The notes under the pieces are model-generated. The model was not told where the DNA came from and did not search any database. It saw only the letters and a program-made list of their open reading frames with translations. Position numbers and translations under genes: made by a program. Below are positions 10,601-18,500 of a stretch of 64,000 bases of DNA, piece by piece. The stretch is taken from assembly GCA_964417555.1 (NCBI GenBank), contig CAYQIM010000065.1:1-64000 (forward strand), in the 5' to 3' direction. Positions within the stretch are counted from its first letter, which is position 1. Each line of letters opens with the position of its first letter. Origin of the DNA: CAYQIM01 sp964417555. GTDB lineage: Bacteria > Pseudomonadota > Gammaproteobacteria > Diplorickettsiales > Diplorickettsiaceae.

Positions 10601-13515
10601 AATCCTAAGCTAACTAATGTATTTTTCAGGATGTGATTATTACTATGATTTTCTTTTCGCTTCCAAACTCGATGTAGCTCTCTGAAGTAGGTCAGCGATC
10701 CCTGATGTTTTTCAATCATTCTGGGTTTTGATAGGGATTTTCTATACAAAATTGGAGGGTTGACTGAATCACTTGCTGAAGAATACCAATTTTCACTGGA
10801 TGATGGATAGTTACCTAAATAAATGGCTGCAACGTTATTCGCATCAACGCCTAAGCTGGAAAAGTCTTTCGCATGAGCAAAATCACTAATGACTTTAAAT
10901 AACGGTTTTTGTTCACTCGCTAAAACCGCTTTTAATTCCGAAAAATGAATTAAATGTTTATTATTTTCTAGTAAATCACCCTCTCTAGGGAAATCTCTTT
11001 TTACTATCTGTAACCAATCATCAATATTTTGAGATTCTTCAACCAATCCCAAAACTGCATGCATCACCTCCAACGGCTCTGGCGATTGACTGATTACGAT
11101 TAATTTTCCCGAATCGTTTTCTTCTTCTTTTAAACTGGCAAGTATTAATAACGCATCATCGTCCGCAGTTAAAATAACTTCACCGTGTTTTCTTTCTCGC
11201 AATAGCCTTTCAATTACTTCCCTTTTTTCTTCATCCTCTTCCAATGAGTATTCAAGACAACTTCCACTTGCATTTCTGCGACATCTTCGCTTAGAAGATG
11301 GCGAACCCGTTCCGCTACTATCTAGTGGCCTTTTTCTTTTAGGTGGTCTTTGTGGTGATTGAGAACCTTCATCTGTAGTTATATGTTCGACCTTAACAAT
11401 GTCTTGTTTACTATTTAAAAAATTAGTTTGAGAAAGGCTAGCATCTCCTCCGATAGCTAACCCTATAACTACTACTTTTCGTTCATCCGAAATACTTTTT
11501 AAATTACGCACGTACTCTTTACCTTGCTCAAGCCCAATTAGAGCTAACGTTTCCACAGCGGCTAAGGTATTTGCTTTTGAATCGTACTTTAATTCGAATA
11601 CCAATAATGTTTCATATTCAACTTTCTTTCTAGATAATTTCCCTACCTTAACAACACCATCTGATCGGCCACTCGCTGACTGATTCGACTCTGCAAAGAA
11701 TCGAATAACGACTCCTTTCTCTGGTAAGCCTGATATAATGCCTTGAAACAAGGCTTGAGCATGCGATTCACTCGTCATTAACGGCCGTATCGGATGCAAG
11801 GCTTTATTTAATTCTTGCTGTTGAAATTTATACTGCTGCCCACTTAGAGAAAACAAACTATTAAATTCAACCGAGTGAAGCGATACTAATGTACCCGCTA
11901 ATTCATTTTCTTTTATCTGACCCGAAGAACTCGGTAACGTGGGGTTAACTTCCAGTTTGTTGAAAAAACCACTTCCTTTCTCGTTTACATCAATTGCCAC
12001 GTGCAGATATTGAATAACACTTCCTCTTTGCGCAGCCTCCTGCTTTAAGAATTGAATAACCCGATTTGCTTTGCTTTCGAGTGACTCTCTTGCACGGCTT
12101 CTTAAGTCGTGAGTGGTGCTTGGCCTTAAGTCAAAAACTAGCCGTTCTTTGCTAGTGGATGTTGAAAATTCACGGTCAATGACTAAAATTCCATACTGAT
12201 TATGAAATGTGGAGTCACCCCACAAAAATACGCGTTTATTAAAAGTTGCTTCATCTTCTTGAAAAGAGATACTATGACCCGATAACAGTGCAAAATAATC
12301 AGGTATATTTTTAATTCCATAACGCGTACGATACAAATGCTGTAAATTTGCGAGTAGTTTATTTTCCCTATCAGGTTTATTTTCACCTAATATCTCAAAA
12401 AATCGCTTCATTATCCGATTGACAGGTTTAATGGGAACCAGCTTGACTGTTATTTCATCGGATCTGAGTTGTCGATTTGCTGTTGACTTTAAACTATAAT
12501 TAACCGCAGCGATAATGCCCTCGCCTTGCCCTTTCTTATCTATCTGAAACCCCCGCACAGGCACAGTTGTGTCCGCATAGGTAGTAACTATCTGATCAAT
12601 GCCTTCCTTAGCAGAAATGGTACCCGCTTTACCTTCAATAAGAATAGAAATTGGATTTGGGTTAAGGGGGCTAGCTAACATGATATCTACAAAACCGGAA
12701 CCGACCACACGCTCAGGATAAATATAAAGGTAATGATTGAATCCTAACCCCCCAAATAAAAATCCATGTGAAAAAGCTTCTTTCGTAACAAAATCTTCTC
12801 CAAATAGATTGTTAAAATCCTCAAGCTCCTGCTGATAAACTTTTTTACTACTCGTTAAGTAACTTTTTACTGCATCCACTACTACAGGTATTTCATTAAA
12901 TCCAAACTTTTCTACCTGCTTTTCATTAATAGTTTCGGGTGGAAGATCTGACATCGGAAGTGGCCTGATTTCTATAAATCCCTTTTCATTAAGTTTAGAA
13001 AAAATGGCTGCTTCGATATCAAATGCCTTATTTTTTTCTCTAGTTACTATCGGTTGTTCTTCCCATACAAAACCCTCCTGATTTTTATAATAAATTATCG
13101 CAGCAGATTTTTGTGAAAAACTAAAGTTTTTTACTAAATCAGAACGGTGGATTCTAGTCCATATAGTGTCATCAGGTTCTGAGAGTTTGCCCTCTTTTGA
13201 GAACACCAATGAACGAAGATAGCTCGACTCCTCACCCACAACAAAAACCATATGCAATACGCAATCATTACGATCATAGTGATAAAAACTTCGAACACGA
13301 CCATAATTTCCCTCTATCACTTCTTTCTTTTCGGTATATTCAAAATGGTAAAGTGCCCCTATGAACATACCGATAAAAAAATTTTTTGTATATTGACCAA
13401 AATGATTCGGAATACGTTCTAAAAAGCTTTGCATTCGCTGATTAAAATCTCTTTTGTTGGAAGTAGAAGGTAGATCACGAAAAATAAAATCTTGTATTAA
13501 TTTACTGTGTTGCAT
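4624..13515 (-). CDS. Giant dual PD-(D/E)XK nuclease, NLS- and pore-domain toxin (CifB-like)
   Basis: The open frame is 2972 codons from a TTG at 13542. The ATG at 13515 (MQHSKLIQDFI) has an AAGG nine bases upstream and is preferred, giving 2963 residues. Residue numbers below use the long frame. Two PD-(D/E)XK nuclease cores are visible: D286...E303-G-K305, and D628...E650-L-K652 followed by Q673-GKE-Y677. A bipartite nuclear localisation signal follows, K735-R-K-R738 and K751-R-R-C-R-R756. Residues about 1165-1265 form a long Gly/Ala-rich hydrophobic region ending in VPVIGLNIGLTGLV, like the TcdA/TcdB pore-forming domain. A transmembrane helix lies at about 2524-2552, followed by a second hydrophobic stretch. 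Tandem nucleases in a giant polypeptide recall CifB-type cytoplasmic-incompatibility toxins of arthropod symbionts. I infer a secreted, nucleus-targeted nuclease toxin; delivery route and target are unknown. Confidence 0.75.
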   Translation of the reverse strand: MQHSKLIQDFIFRDLPSTSNKRDFNQRMQSFLERIPNHFGQYTKNFFIGMFIGALYHFEYTEKKEVIEGNYGRVRSFYHYDRNDCVLHMVFVVGEESSYLRSLVFSKEGKLSEPDDTIWTRIHRSDLVKNFSFSQKSAAIIYYKNQEGFVWEEQPIVTREKNKAFDIEAAIFSKLNEKGFIEIRPLPMSDLPPETINEKQVEKFGFNEIPVVVDAVKSYLTSSKKVYQQELEDFNNLFGEDFVTKEAFSHGFLFGGLGFNHYLYIYPERVVGSGFVDIMLASPLNPNPISILIEGKAGTISAKEGIDQIVTTYADTTVPVRGFQIDKKGQGEGIIAAVNYSLKSTANRQLRSDEITVKLVPIKPVNRIMKRFFEILGENKPDRENKLLANLQHLYRTRYGIKNIPDYFALLSGHSISFQEDEATFNKRVFLWGDSTFHNQYGILVIDREFSTSTSKERLVFDLRPSTTHDLRSRARESLESKANRVIQFLKQEAAQRGSVIQYLHVAIDVNEKGSGFFNKLEVNPTLPSSSGQIKENELAGTLVSLHSVEFNSLFSLSGQQYKFQQQELNKALHPIRPLMTSESHAQALFQGIISGLPEKGVVIRFFAESNQSASGRSDGVVKVGKLSRKKVEYETLLVFELKYDSKANTLAAVETLALIGLEQGKEYVRNLKSISDERKVVVIGLAIGGDASLSQTNFLNSKQDIVKVEHITTDEGSQSPQRPPKRKRPLDSSGTGSPSSKRRCRRNASGSCLEYSLEEDEEKREVIERLLRERKHGEVILTADDDALLILASLKEEENDSGKLIVISQSPEPLEVMHAVLGLVEESQNIDDWLQIVKRDFPREGDLLENNKHLIHFSELKAVLASEQKPLFKVISDFAHAKDFSSLGVDANNVAAIYLGNYPSSSENWYSSASDSVNPPILYRKSLSKPRMIEKHQGSLTYFRELHRVWKRKENHSNNHILKNTLVSLGLAESFFLSANQALEEAGLGHEKSWMPLLDSMGKLESRPSGLVFFNLQTYETRTLDVDIKPISEFQTHLRDLYEKVNPHFVFDHEAKIPRWSTSIEQAESVDGLNSAFLLQTLLAWSKQKDRTDLNDLSQTAGNTRLSQWIEIHSYIGLAQMGHGAVSDIAKVVSLVKTLVSEEQVAVKSTLSAFRSGLNAFLNEGLGILFGIANVVMDSGELYEAETEAERAVFSTQLTFDAGGLALSLGAVGASMMGATTTAGVLGALAVPVIGLNIGLTGLVKVFEKVVANAQAVGNYFYQLDNAYRQLGYQKQMTSENNSYLSPLYGAVIKEINFQTNTIHYGDSYLYSSQTKTGSGKSNYIFWAGYFPHVIMNKRKAFSIRDRLGYPKVKMMSRRNISLTDLFLMYEGLQPEIFNSITTWILPSTPESYLSYSWKNLPFATVRHDTGFSVLRQLEEQEDFHYDFYIFPSEYIVSAITPEFIKTNIKIVLDSQKRTFVIPQFSWQERFITQYLHYTLESPKTAGKTILYLGEVGSLKLESHHANYNWELVCNNCTNQEGIQFTATGIKIYGINVEVSNSSLGNYYLNLDNNLSCKLDVVKKQVIPLEMDAAGDRNNTHIMNDYLEKNSHPNSQNFLIKIDNYPMQNNQGETYNGTAFYSTAEDGYFYTDGLPIDEMRANLDSSIPFHVNFIGCIEEVCYFWAPTRYLWSSNRDTHEIVRRYHITKQQEIKSASILADHSVQIKTTVEICDYTYFPMPVNCFERYVNYDIKPDGELYLVSLSDVRDNLLQLFENDKGEVVASKNTSYFTPWQIVTRFYSVAEDYKHHFDLDQSDFWKGQKQFVANRFNQLLSILPSSEDSSYIPLWIRVQNQTHYQLITSGIQEKKLLCLDSLHMKNGTEVLYFYKPHVVKVTHEAMPQIINELRSVINHEAKSQSDSAGKLFLKSNAETPAKALDFSLLSAFRSQERIFVVTTEYLIKELDAFGKSYLTAVTADWIKAHPENWWTEISTLASNKLTETTGPISVYGLQGQSGQALDVWYDDKRQSFIFTQPPLNEQSKQLPIRYLTSQGGFNFFFCAENEILYQTKSHTGLVPESFNGTQLKVRLPDLVPFVTLLKTISFQNKRWILEMQGGEIFSSPFLPAKHWYLEKISLKCYRELSPFNWSQVFNNDCLNGFNQQHLFSIASDRVNTTLASSCSIDNFKRVAFSERETIPCLAVDPNKPIPVGYKYWWLPRIDKFFSNIFYNDFNDENSHRWDSWNYLGLCKRRTEHLSACFFSQEEKVIYFVPEGIGNDFRKYWEALPHSEEKMKIRAELAQKQGENHILLVLKADGSLGPNYYGIRHFIPLFEGVQTIGLFLVEDTTPNFSFTIDKKMLMHYRKILFYQSHYSQDITLYFPQLPEDYSIYIGKKGTDIVLRYRYLTGNNTEWIFLDAMENNTFNKLLLSFYDHGITVRKVLERNNTESLVIADAEDPYHTENTIARYETLETIRQLFLQPHQEDCVLRYDILVQNPMYDDLRVYHSQSERLMLEQSGVKLQQNPAVINKVFWQPNYLWWALGAGTITLFSAAALVASVRYLLIRRRHSCNRENFIPLVTMVVAASTVSTPLLPEAQAYEIPTVKKLAIHSGFSEERDCIKSETLIGLLGICRQNKEIIYWHQAEKRATVNFERYSLNYTEKGIYYLDYDNKGEWKLDLNKIKRIPLGKIQQQLPPTLHKQLAERKKQQEILTVFRQQIVITSGHYIGSGLSLHTPIGNLFKTMGLSPDWRARDDIHFLNRGWITTQQLLSQQIFSEKLLSLLVGLSEIALLHPRIQSTYAYLTNNRNFSKAKAVIRFIGDLFQLGFYNFSYLARLLEFYFPNNELVWKLGLGLRMVSQFYLLTDDLSYWYLGMALFVLPYLPTLLENFGVPITRGLHDICNKLAQIFIVQSLLNYLSEDTGRIAQRDWELMLADNRVEKGRERLRNFTRSRFSFFEKNKNGYPFSANDEIEREQSSQLINPSLG

Positions 13516-13545
13516 TACGTAAAACCTTATATTCATTAGCAACTT

Positions 13546-13574
13546 CAGGTAATTCCTACAAATGGAATTACCTG
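13546..13574. promoter_or_regulatory. Perfect 11-bp inverted repeat just upstream of the toxin gene
   Basis: CAGGTAATTCC (13546-13556) and GGAATTACCTG (13564-13574) are perfect inverted repeats with a 7-base spacer, 31 bases upstream of the preferred toxin start. The site is either an operator or a hairpin in the toxin mRNA leader. It lies in the 178-base AT-rich gap between two divergent genes. A possible -10-like TATGAT for the toxin lies further upstream on the minus strand but is weak. Confidence 0.5.
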
Positions 13575-13693
13575 GTTATTTACTTATTATCATATACTAA
13601 AAAATTTTTAAAAAACTTATCTTTTTGTACATTGAAATACTAGTTTTAAAATGATAGATATTTTGAATAGAGTAATGTATGGAGATAAAAACA

Positions 13694-15490
13694 ATGACTG
13701 AAGATTTAACCTTACCTAAGGAATTTTCCCTTCAGGAGCTAACACTGCATGAATTAGCTAAAAAATGCTGGGGCGATTTTGTTTTGAGAGAAATTGTTAA
13801 TGGTGAACGTATATTTATTCCTCGCGAAACTGAAAAACTGATTGCTCATCGAGAAACAGTTATAAATAACCTTCCTCACGTTTTAAATAGCCTTCCTAAA
13901 ACATTTTCTACTGATCTGCCAAAACAGCTGAGGGATAAGCTGGTTAATGCTGTGATTTGCTTACAACAAGGTTACAGTGAGGCGCTCATCTGGGAAGAAA
14001 AATGCCAGGCTGCTTTGCCATTTACTATTTTGAATCCTCTGACCACAGGTCTCTACTCAGCGAAGAATTTTATTGATCCAGCGGGACATTTTGATGATTT
14101 GGCTTGGGCCAAACGCTTTGTTGCTGATGAAAATCAATTTGTGCGATGCCGATTTAAACTGGCTTGTTTCTATTGTTTTGAAGAAACAATTGCAGATTTA
14201 TGGCATACCATGAAAACCAACGGGCAGCTTCCTTATGAAGGCAGGCTAGCACGCATCAAATCCACATTGGGTGATTTAGTTGGGCTCTGGGCCTACCAAC
14301 TCGAGAATAAAATCGATGAACTTATCCAGGAAGATAGCAACTATGCCGATGGCTTTTATGCCTGCGGTTTAACTGAAGCGATTTACAGAGGCCATGAGTA
14401 TGCAGCCCGTTTTTTTTGGGCACGCTGCTCTGATACGGAAAAAGCTAACTTTCTTCGAGAACCTGACTTTGATCTCCTCTCCGATGCAGCAGAAAACAAT
14501 CACACTGGCCTCGTCAATTTTATTTACTCACTTCTACCCCTAGAACAAAAAAACAATCTTCTTTCATGGACTATTCAAAACAATAGGGGAACAGCATGGA
14601 TCTGGTCTTGTTTACTACATTCTCCGTTTTATGAGTCTGTTTTAAAGGATATTTTGACCTTCCCTTTCCCTGTTCCCTCAAGAATCTATGAATGTCTTTT
14701 AACTTTATTGACTTATAAAATGAAAGAATTACAAATTCCCACTTATAAAACAATCTTTAAAGCTTTGTGGAATCATTTACCGAAAAAACAACAAAAAGAA
14801 GTTTTTGAAATGGATTCCTATATAATAATTAACTTAGCAAAAATAAAGGCGATGGATCTACTCAAAACGATTATTCAACCGTTATCTCATGCCGAAAAAG
14901 AAAGGATGCTGCTTAGAGACTGGCAAAGTGCAGGTAAGTCAGCGTTAGATGAATTTTCTAAGGTAGGTGATTATGATGCATTACTTCACTATCTTCTTTT
15001 TTTCTTCATTGATCACAATCCTATTACACAAAAATTGAACTTAAGAGGTGATGCGACTGACTTTCTTGATCGATTTATCAAGGGCGAATTCTTTATTGCT
15101 TGGACTAAAAAACAAATTCCTGAATCAGAAGAAAAAGAGGTTAATAAAGTCATAGAGAGTTTACAAGGAAGCTTACAAGTTCTTCATCAGCTTCTGGAAC
15201 AGGTAGAACATGCAACTCCTAGCTTCCATGATATTTCTTCACCTAAAAAAACATACCCATCTCTGCCCTTAGAAGGGAAGAGTATCCACAGTAAAGGCAG
15301 TGACATTGCTAGTCAAAAGCTTAAGCTTAAACGTCCTGCGGAAGATAATGACAACGACGAAATTAACCCCAAAAAGCAAAAAATGAGTTCAACACACTCT
15401 CCCGTACTTTTTATCCCTGTTAATCCAATGGCTCAAGTTGATCCGCACTCAGATGGTAAAACTCAACAGCCAAAAATGGGACCTTTATAA
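13694..15490 (+). CDS. Helical-repeat protein with C-terminal bipartite NLS; candidate partner of the toxin
   Basis: The frame opens at an ATG at 13679, but GGAG at 13681-13684 sits nine bases before the ATG at 13694, so MTEDLTLPKEF is the better start (598 residues). Numbers below use the 603-residue frame. Residues about 215-340 contain degenerate ankyrin/HEAT-like helical repeats (LTEAIYRGHEYAARFF, LLSDAAENNHTGLVNFIYSL). The tail is low-complexity and carries K551-R552, a 12-residue acidic spacer and K565-K-Q-K568, a bipartite nuclear localisation signal. There is no signal peptide and no recognised enzyme motif. It is divergent from the giant toxin gene across 178 bases and ends 54 bases from the convergent NRPS gene. 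I infer a secreted nuclear effector or an antidote/partner of the toxin; I do not recognise CifA signatures in it. Confidence 0.6.
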   Translation: MTEDLTLPKEFSLQELTLHELAKKCWGDFVLREIVNGERIFIPRETEKLIAHRETVINNLPHVLNSLPKTFSTDLPKQLRDKLVNAVICLQQGYSEALIWEEKCQAALPFTILNPLTTGLYSAKNFIDPAGHFDDLAWAKRFVADENQFVRCRFKLACFYCFEETIADLWHTMKTNGQLPYEGRLARIKSTLGDLVGLWAYQLENKIDELIQEDSNYADGFYACGLTEAIYRGHEYAARFFWARCSDTEKANFLREPDFDLLSDAAENNHTGLVNFIYSLLPLEQKNNLLSWTIQNNRGTAWIWSCLLHSPFYESVLKDILTFPFPVPSRIYECLLTLLTYKMKELQIPTYKTIFKALWNHLPKKQQKEVFEMDSYIIINLAKIKAMDLLKTIIQPLSHAEKERMLLRDWQSAGKSALDEFSKVGDYDALLHYLLFFFIDHNPITQKLNLRGDATDFLDRFIKGEFFIAWTKKQIPESEEKEVNKVIESLQGSLQVLHQLLEQVEHATPSFHDISSPKKTYPSLPLEGKSIHSKGSDIASQKLKLKRPAEDNDNDEINPKKQKMSSTHSPVLFIPVNPMAQVDPHSDGKTQQPKMGPL

Positions 15491-15544
15491 TTATAAGGTT
15501 AGTTTGTCCCTCAATTGGTGATATATTTGACTACTTTTCATAAC

Positions 15545-18500
15545 TTACATAAATATTGCCCTGAGACTATTATTTGATTCTAAGGAGCTAACAAGTTCCG
15601 GTTTGTCTAAACACTGTCGTAAACGTTTAGCTAATTCCTGAACATGGGGTTCTTGAAACATCGTATCATGTGCACCCGGGACCATATACACTTCGACTTG
15701 ATTAAAAACTTTGTCCCAATAATTATTAGCATCTTCTATTTTTGAAAAAGCGGGTGTGGATGTACTGGCTTTAAAAAGCGTTATTTTTGATAATTTACTT
15801 TCTGGGAAAGTATAAGCAGCATTCTGCTTAGCTCGAGTCCATTGGAGATCAAATAGTTGTTCGGCTGAATGAATATTTTTTTCTTTAAATTGTAATTTAA
15901 GCGTTTCGAATTGCTGACGTAAACCTTCTTCAAAATATTGACGATTTTTTAAGTCATCAGGGTATTTTGCCCAACCATCGAGCGAAGCGATAAAAGCGAC
16001 TTCTTTACCTGAGGTATTGAGCTGACGGGCCATTTCAACACTGGTGGTTGCACCGGCTGAAGCACCGCCCAATAAGTAAGGACCATCCGGTTGTATAGAC
16101 TGTATGGCTTTTATATAAAAACTTGCCATGTCTTCTACGCTTTGAAAAGGTACGGTTTTGGCTTCTATACCCGGATCTTGAATCGCATAAAGTGGTCTAT
16201 CGGGATCCCAATATTTTACCAGGGGTAAATACCAAAATATGCTTCCTCCCACCGGATGCACTAAAAATAACGGAAGTTTATTACCTGTGGGTTTTAATGG
16301 AACAAGACAGTTAGAAAACGTTTCTTTAGTGTTAGTAACAGCTTTAAAAAAACCTATAGGTTGTGAAGTAACAGTGGGTACGGTTCGTTGTTGTAATTCA
16401 TTGATTTTGCAAGCAAGACTTTGAATGGTGTCACCATTTTGTTGATATAAACTCGTTGTTTCAAGTTGTACGCCAAAGCGATCTTTTATAGAACTGATGA
16501 ATTGTAATGCCGCTAATGAATCCCCACCCAGGTCAGAGAAACTATCTAACATACTCAGTTGTTCATAGGGTATCGCTAAGATATCAGACCATAATTTAGC
16601 CATTTGTTTTTCAAGGGTTGATGTGGGTTTAATAAACTCTTTGTTTGGTAATACTGCTGTGCTGCTTTCTGGGTACATTTTGACTAAACGTTGTTTGTCG
16701 ACTTTACCATTGGCGGTGACTGGTAATTCACTTACCGTAATGAAGTACGTGGGTATCATGTACTTAGGAAGAGCACCACGTAAAAATTGCCGAATTTCAT
16801 CAGCCAATAATGATTTGCCCGTTTGGGGTACGAGATAAGCAAGCAATTGTTGCCTACCCTCCTTTACTTTTTTTGCGATGACGGCTGCCTGCTCGATACC
16901 CGGATACTGCTCACACTGTATTTCGATTTCGCTTAATTCGACACGGTGCCCCAAAATTTTGATTTGCTCATCACGGCGACCCACATAATATAAATTACCT
17001 TCGTTTGACCAATAGGCCAAGTCGCCTGTATTGTGAAGCGGCGTTTTCGTATCAAATAAAGTGGTCATCGGTCTTTTAGCCGCTGTTGATTGATTTAAAT
17101 AACCCTGAGCGCCCACCCCGGCAATCCAGAGCTCACCAATCATTAAGGGTGGAACAGGTCGACCTAACTTATCCAAAATATAAATGTGGGTATTATCGAT
17201 CGGCTTACCAATGGATGGAACCGAAGGCCATGAACTCAGAGTGCTGCCTAATGTGTGCGCCGTGACCACATGCGTTTCTGAAGGGCCATAGTGGTTGTGT
17301 AATCGAATCTGTTGGTAGCGCTTAAAAAAATCGATACTAGTGTTATTTAACTTTAATTTTTCACCTGCAACAATAATATGTTGCAGGTGATGCCATTTTG
17401 TAGGACGGTCATCCTGCTGTAGAGCGGTTTGACAGAAAATATTCAGAAATGCCGTGGGTAAGAAAAGTTGATTAATTTGCTCATCTAAAATAAATTGAAC
17501 CAGTTTATCCGGAGATTTTTTTAAGGTTTCAGGGATAATGTATAAGGTAAGCCCATTTAATAAACTGAAAAATATTTCTTGTACACAGACATCAAAACCA
17601 AAACTACTGAACTGTGCGCTTTTGTTTGCAGTATTGAATTTCTCACGGTTACTTTGCGTTTTGGTTTGCCAGTAGATCAAATTAACGATGGTTTGGTGTG
17701 TTTGTTGTATGGGTTTCGGGTTTCCTGTCGACCCGGAGGTATACACCAGGTACATCGGTGTATTAGTTTTGCGCACTGGCGAAATATTCGTGGTGGGTTG
17801 ACTATGAAACAGCGTATTATCATCGATAACAACCGTTTTTACATTGGTTAATGAAGCAATAAGCCGTGTTAATTTTTCTGTTAGTAGTTTCTGAGTTAAT
17901 ACAAACTGACTATCGCAATCTTGCAGCATATACTGAAGACGTTGTTCAGGATAACCGGGATCCAATGGTACATAAGCCGCACCTGTTTTAAGTATGGCTA
18001 GAATACCTACTAACATGTCTAAACTACGTTCTACGTAAATGGCTATAAAATCACCTGGTTTTACACCTGACTGTATGAGGTAGTGTGCTAATTGATTGGC
18101 TTTGTTATTGAGTACTGCATACGTGATTTTTTCTTCTCCATAAATGGCAGCGATGTGGTTATCTCGCTTTGTTTTTTGAAGTCCTTGTTCAAAATAGTCA
18201 ACAACCGTTTGATAAGGAAGGTATACCTTATCTCCTTGACTCCATTGAAGAATAAGCTGTTGTTCTGCAGGGGGTAGATAATGGAGCTGTTGAATGGGTT
18301 GCTTCGTTTTATTAATCACTTCAGAGCATAATTGTTTTAAGTGAGCAAATAATCTTTGCACATTTTCGGTTGATATACGGTTAGCGTCATAGTTAATCTT
18401 AATATGTAATCGATAATCGGGAATAACAAGGATAGCAAGAGGGTAATGTGTAGGATCAATAATTTCGATGTCATCGAAATTTATGTCAAGCCCAGTCAGT

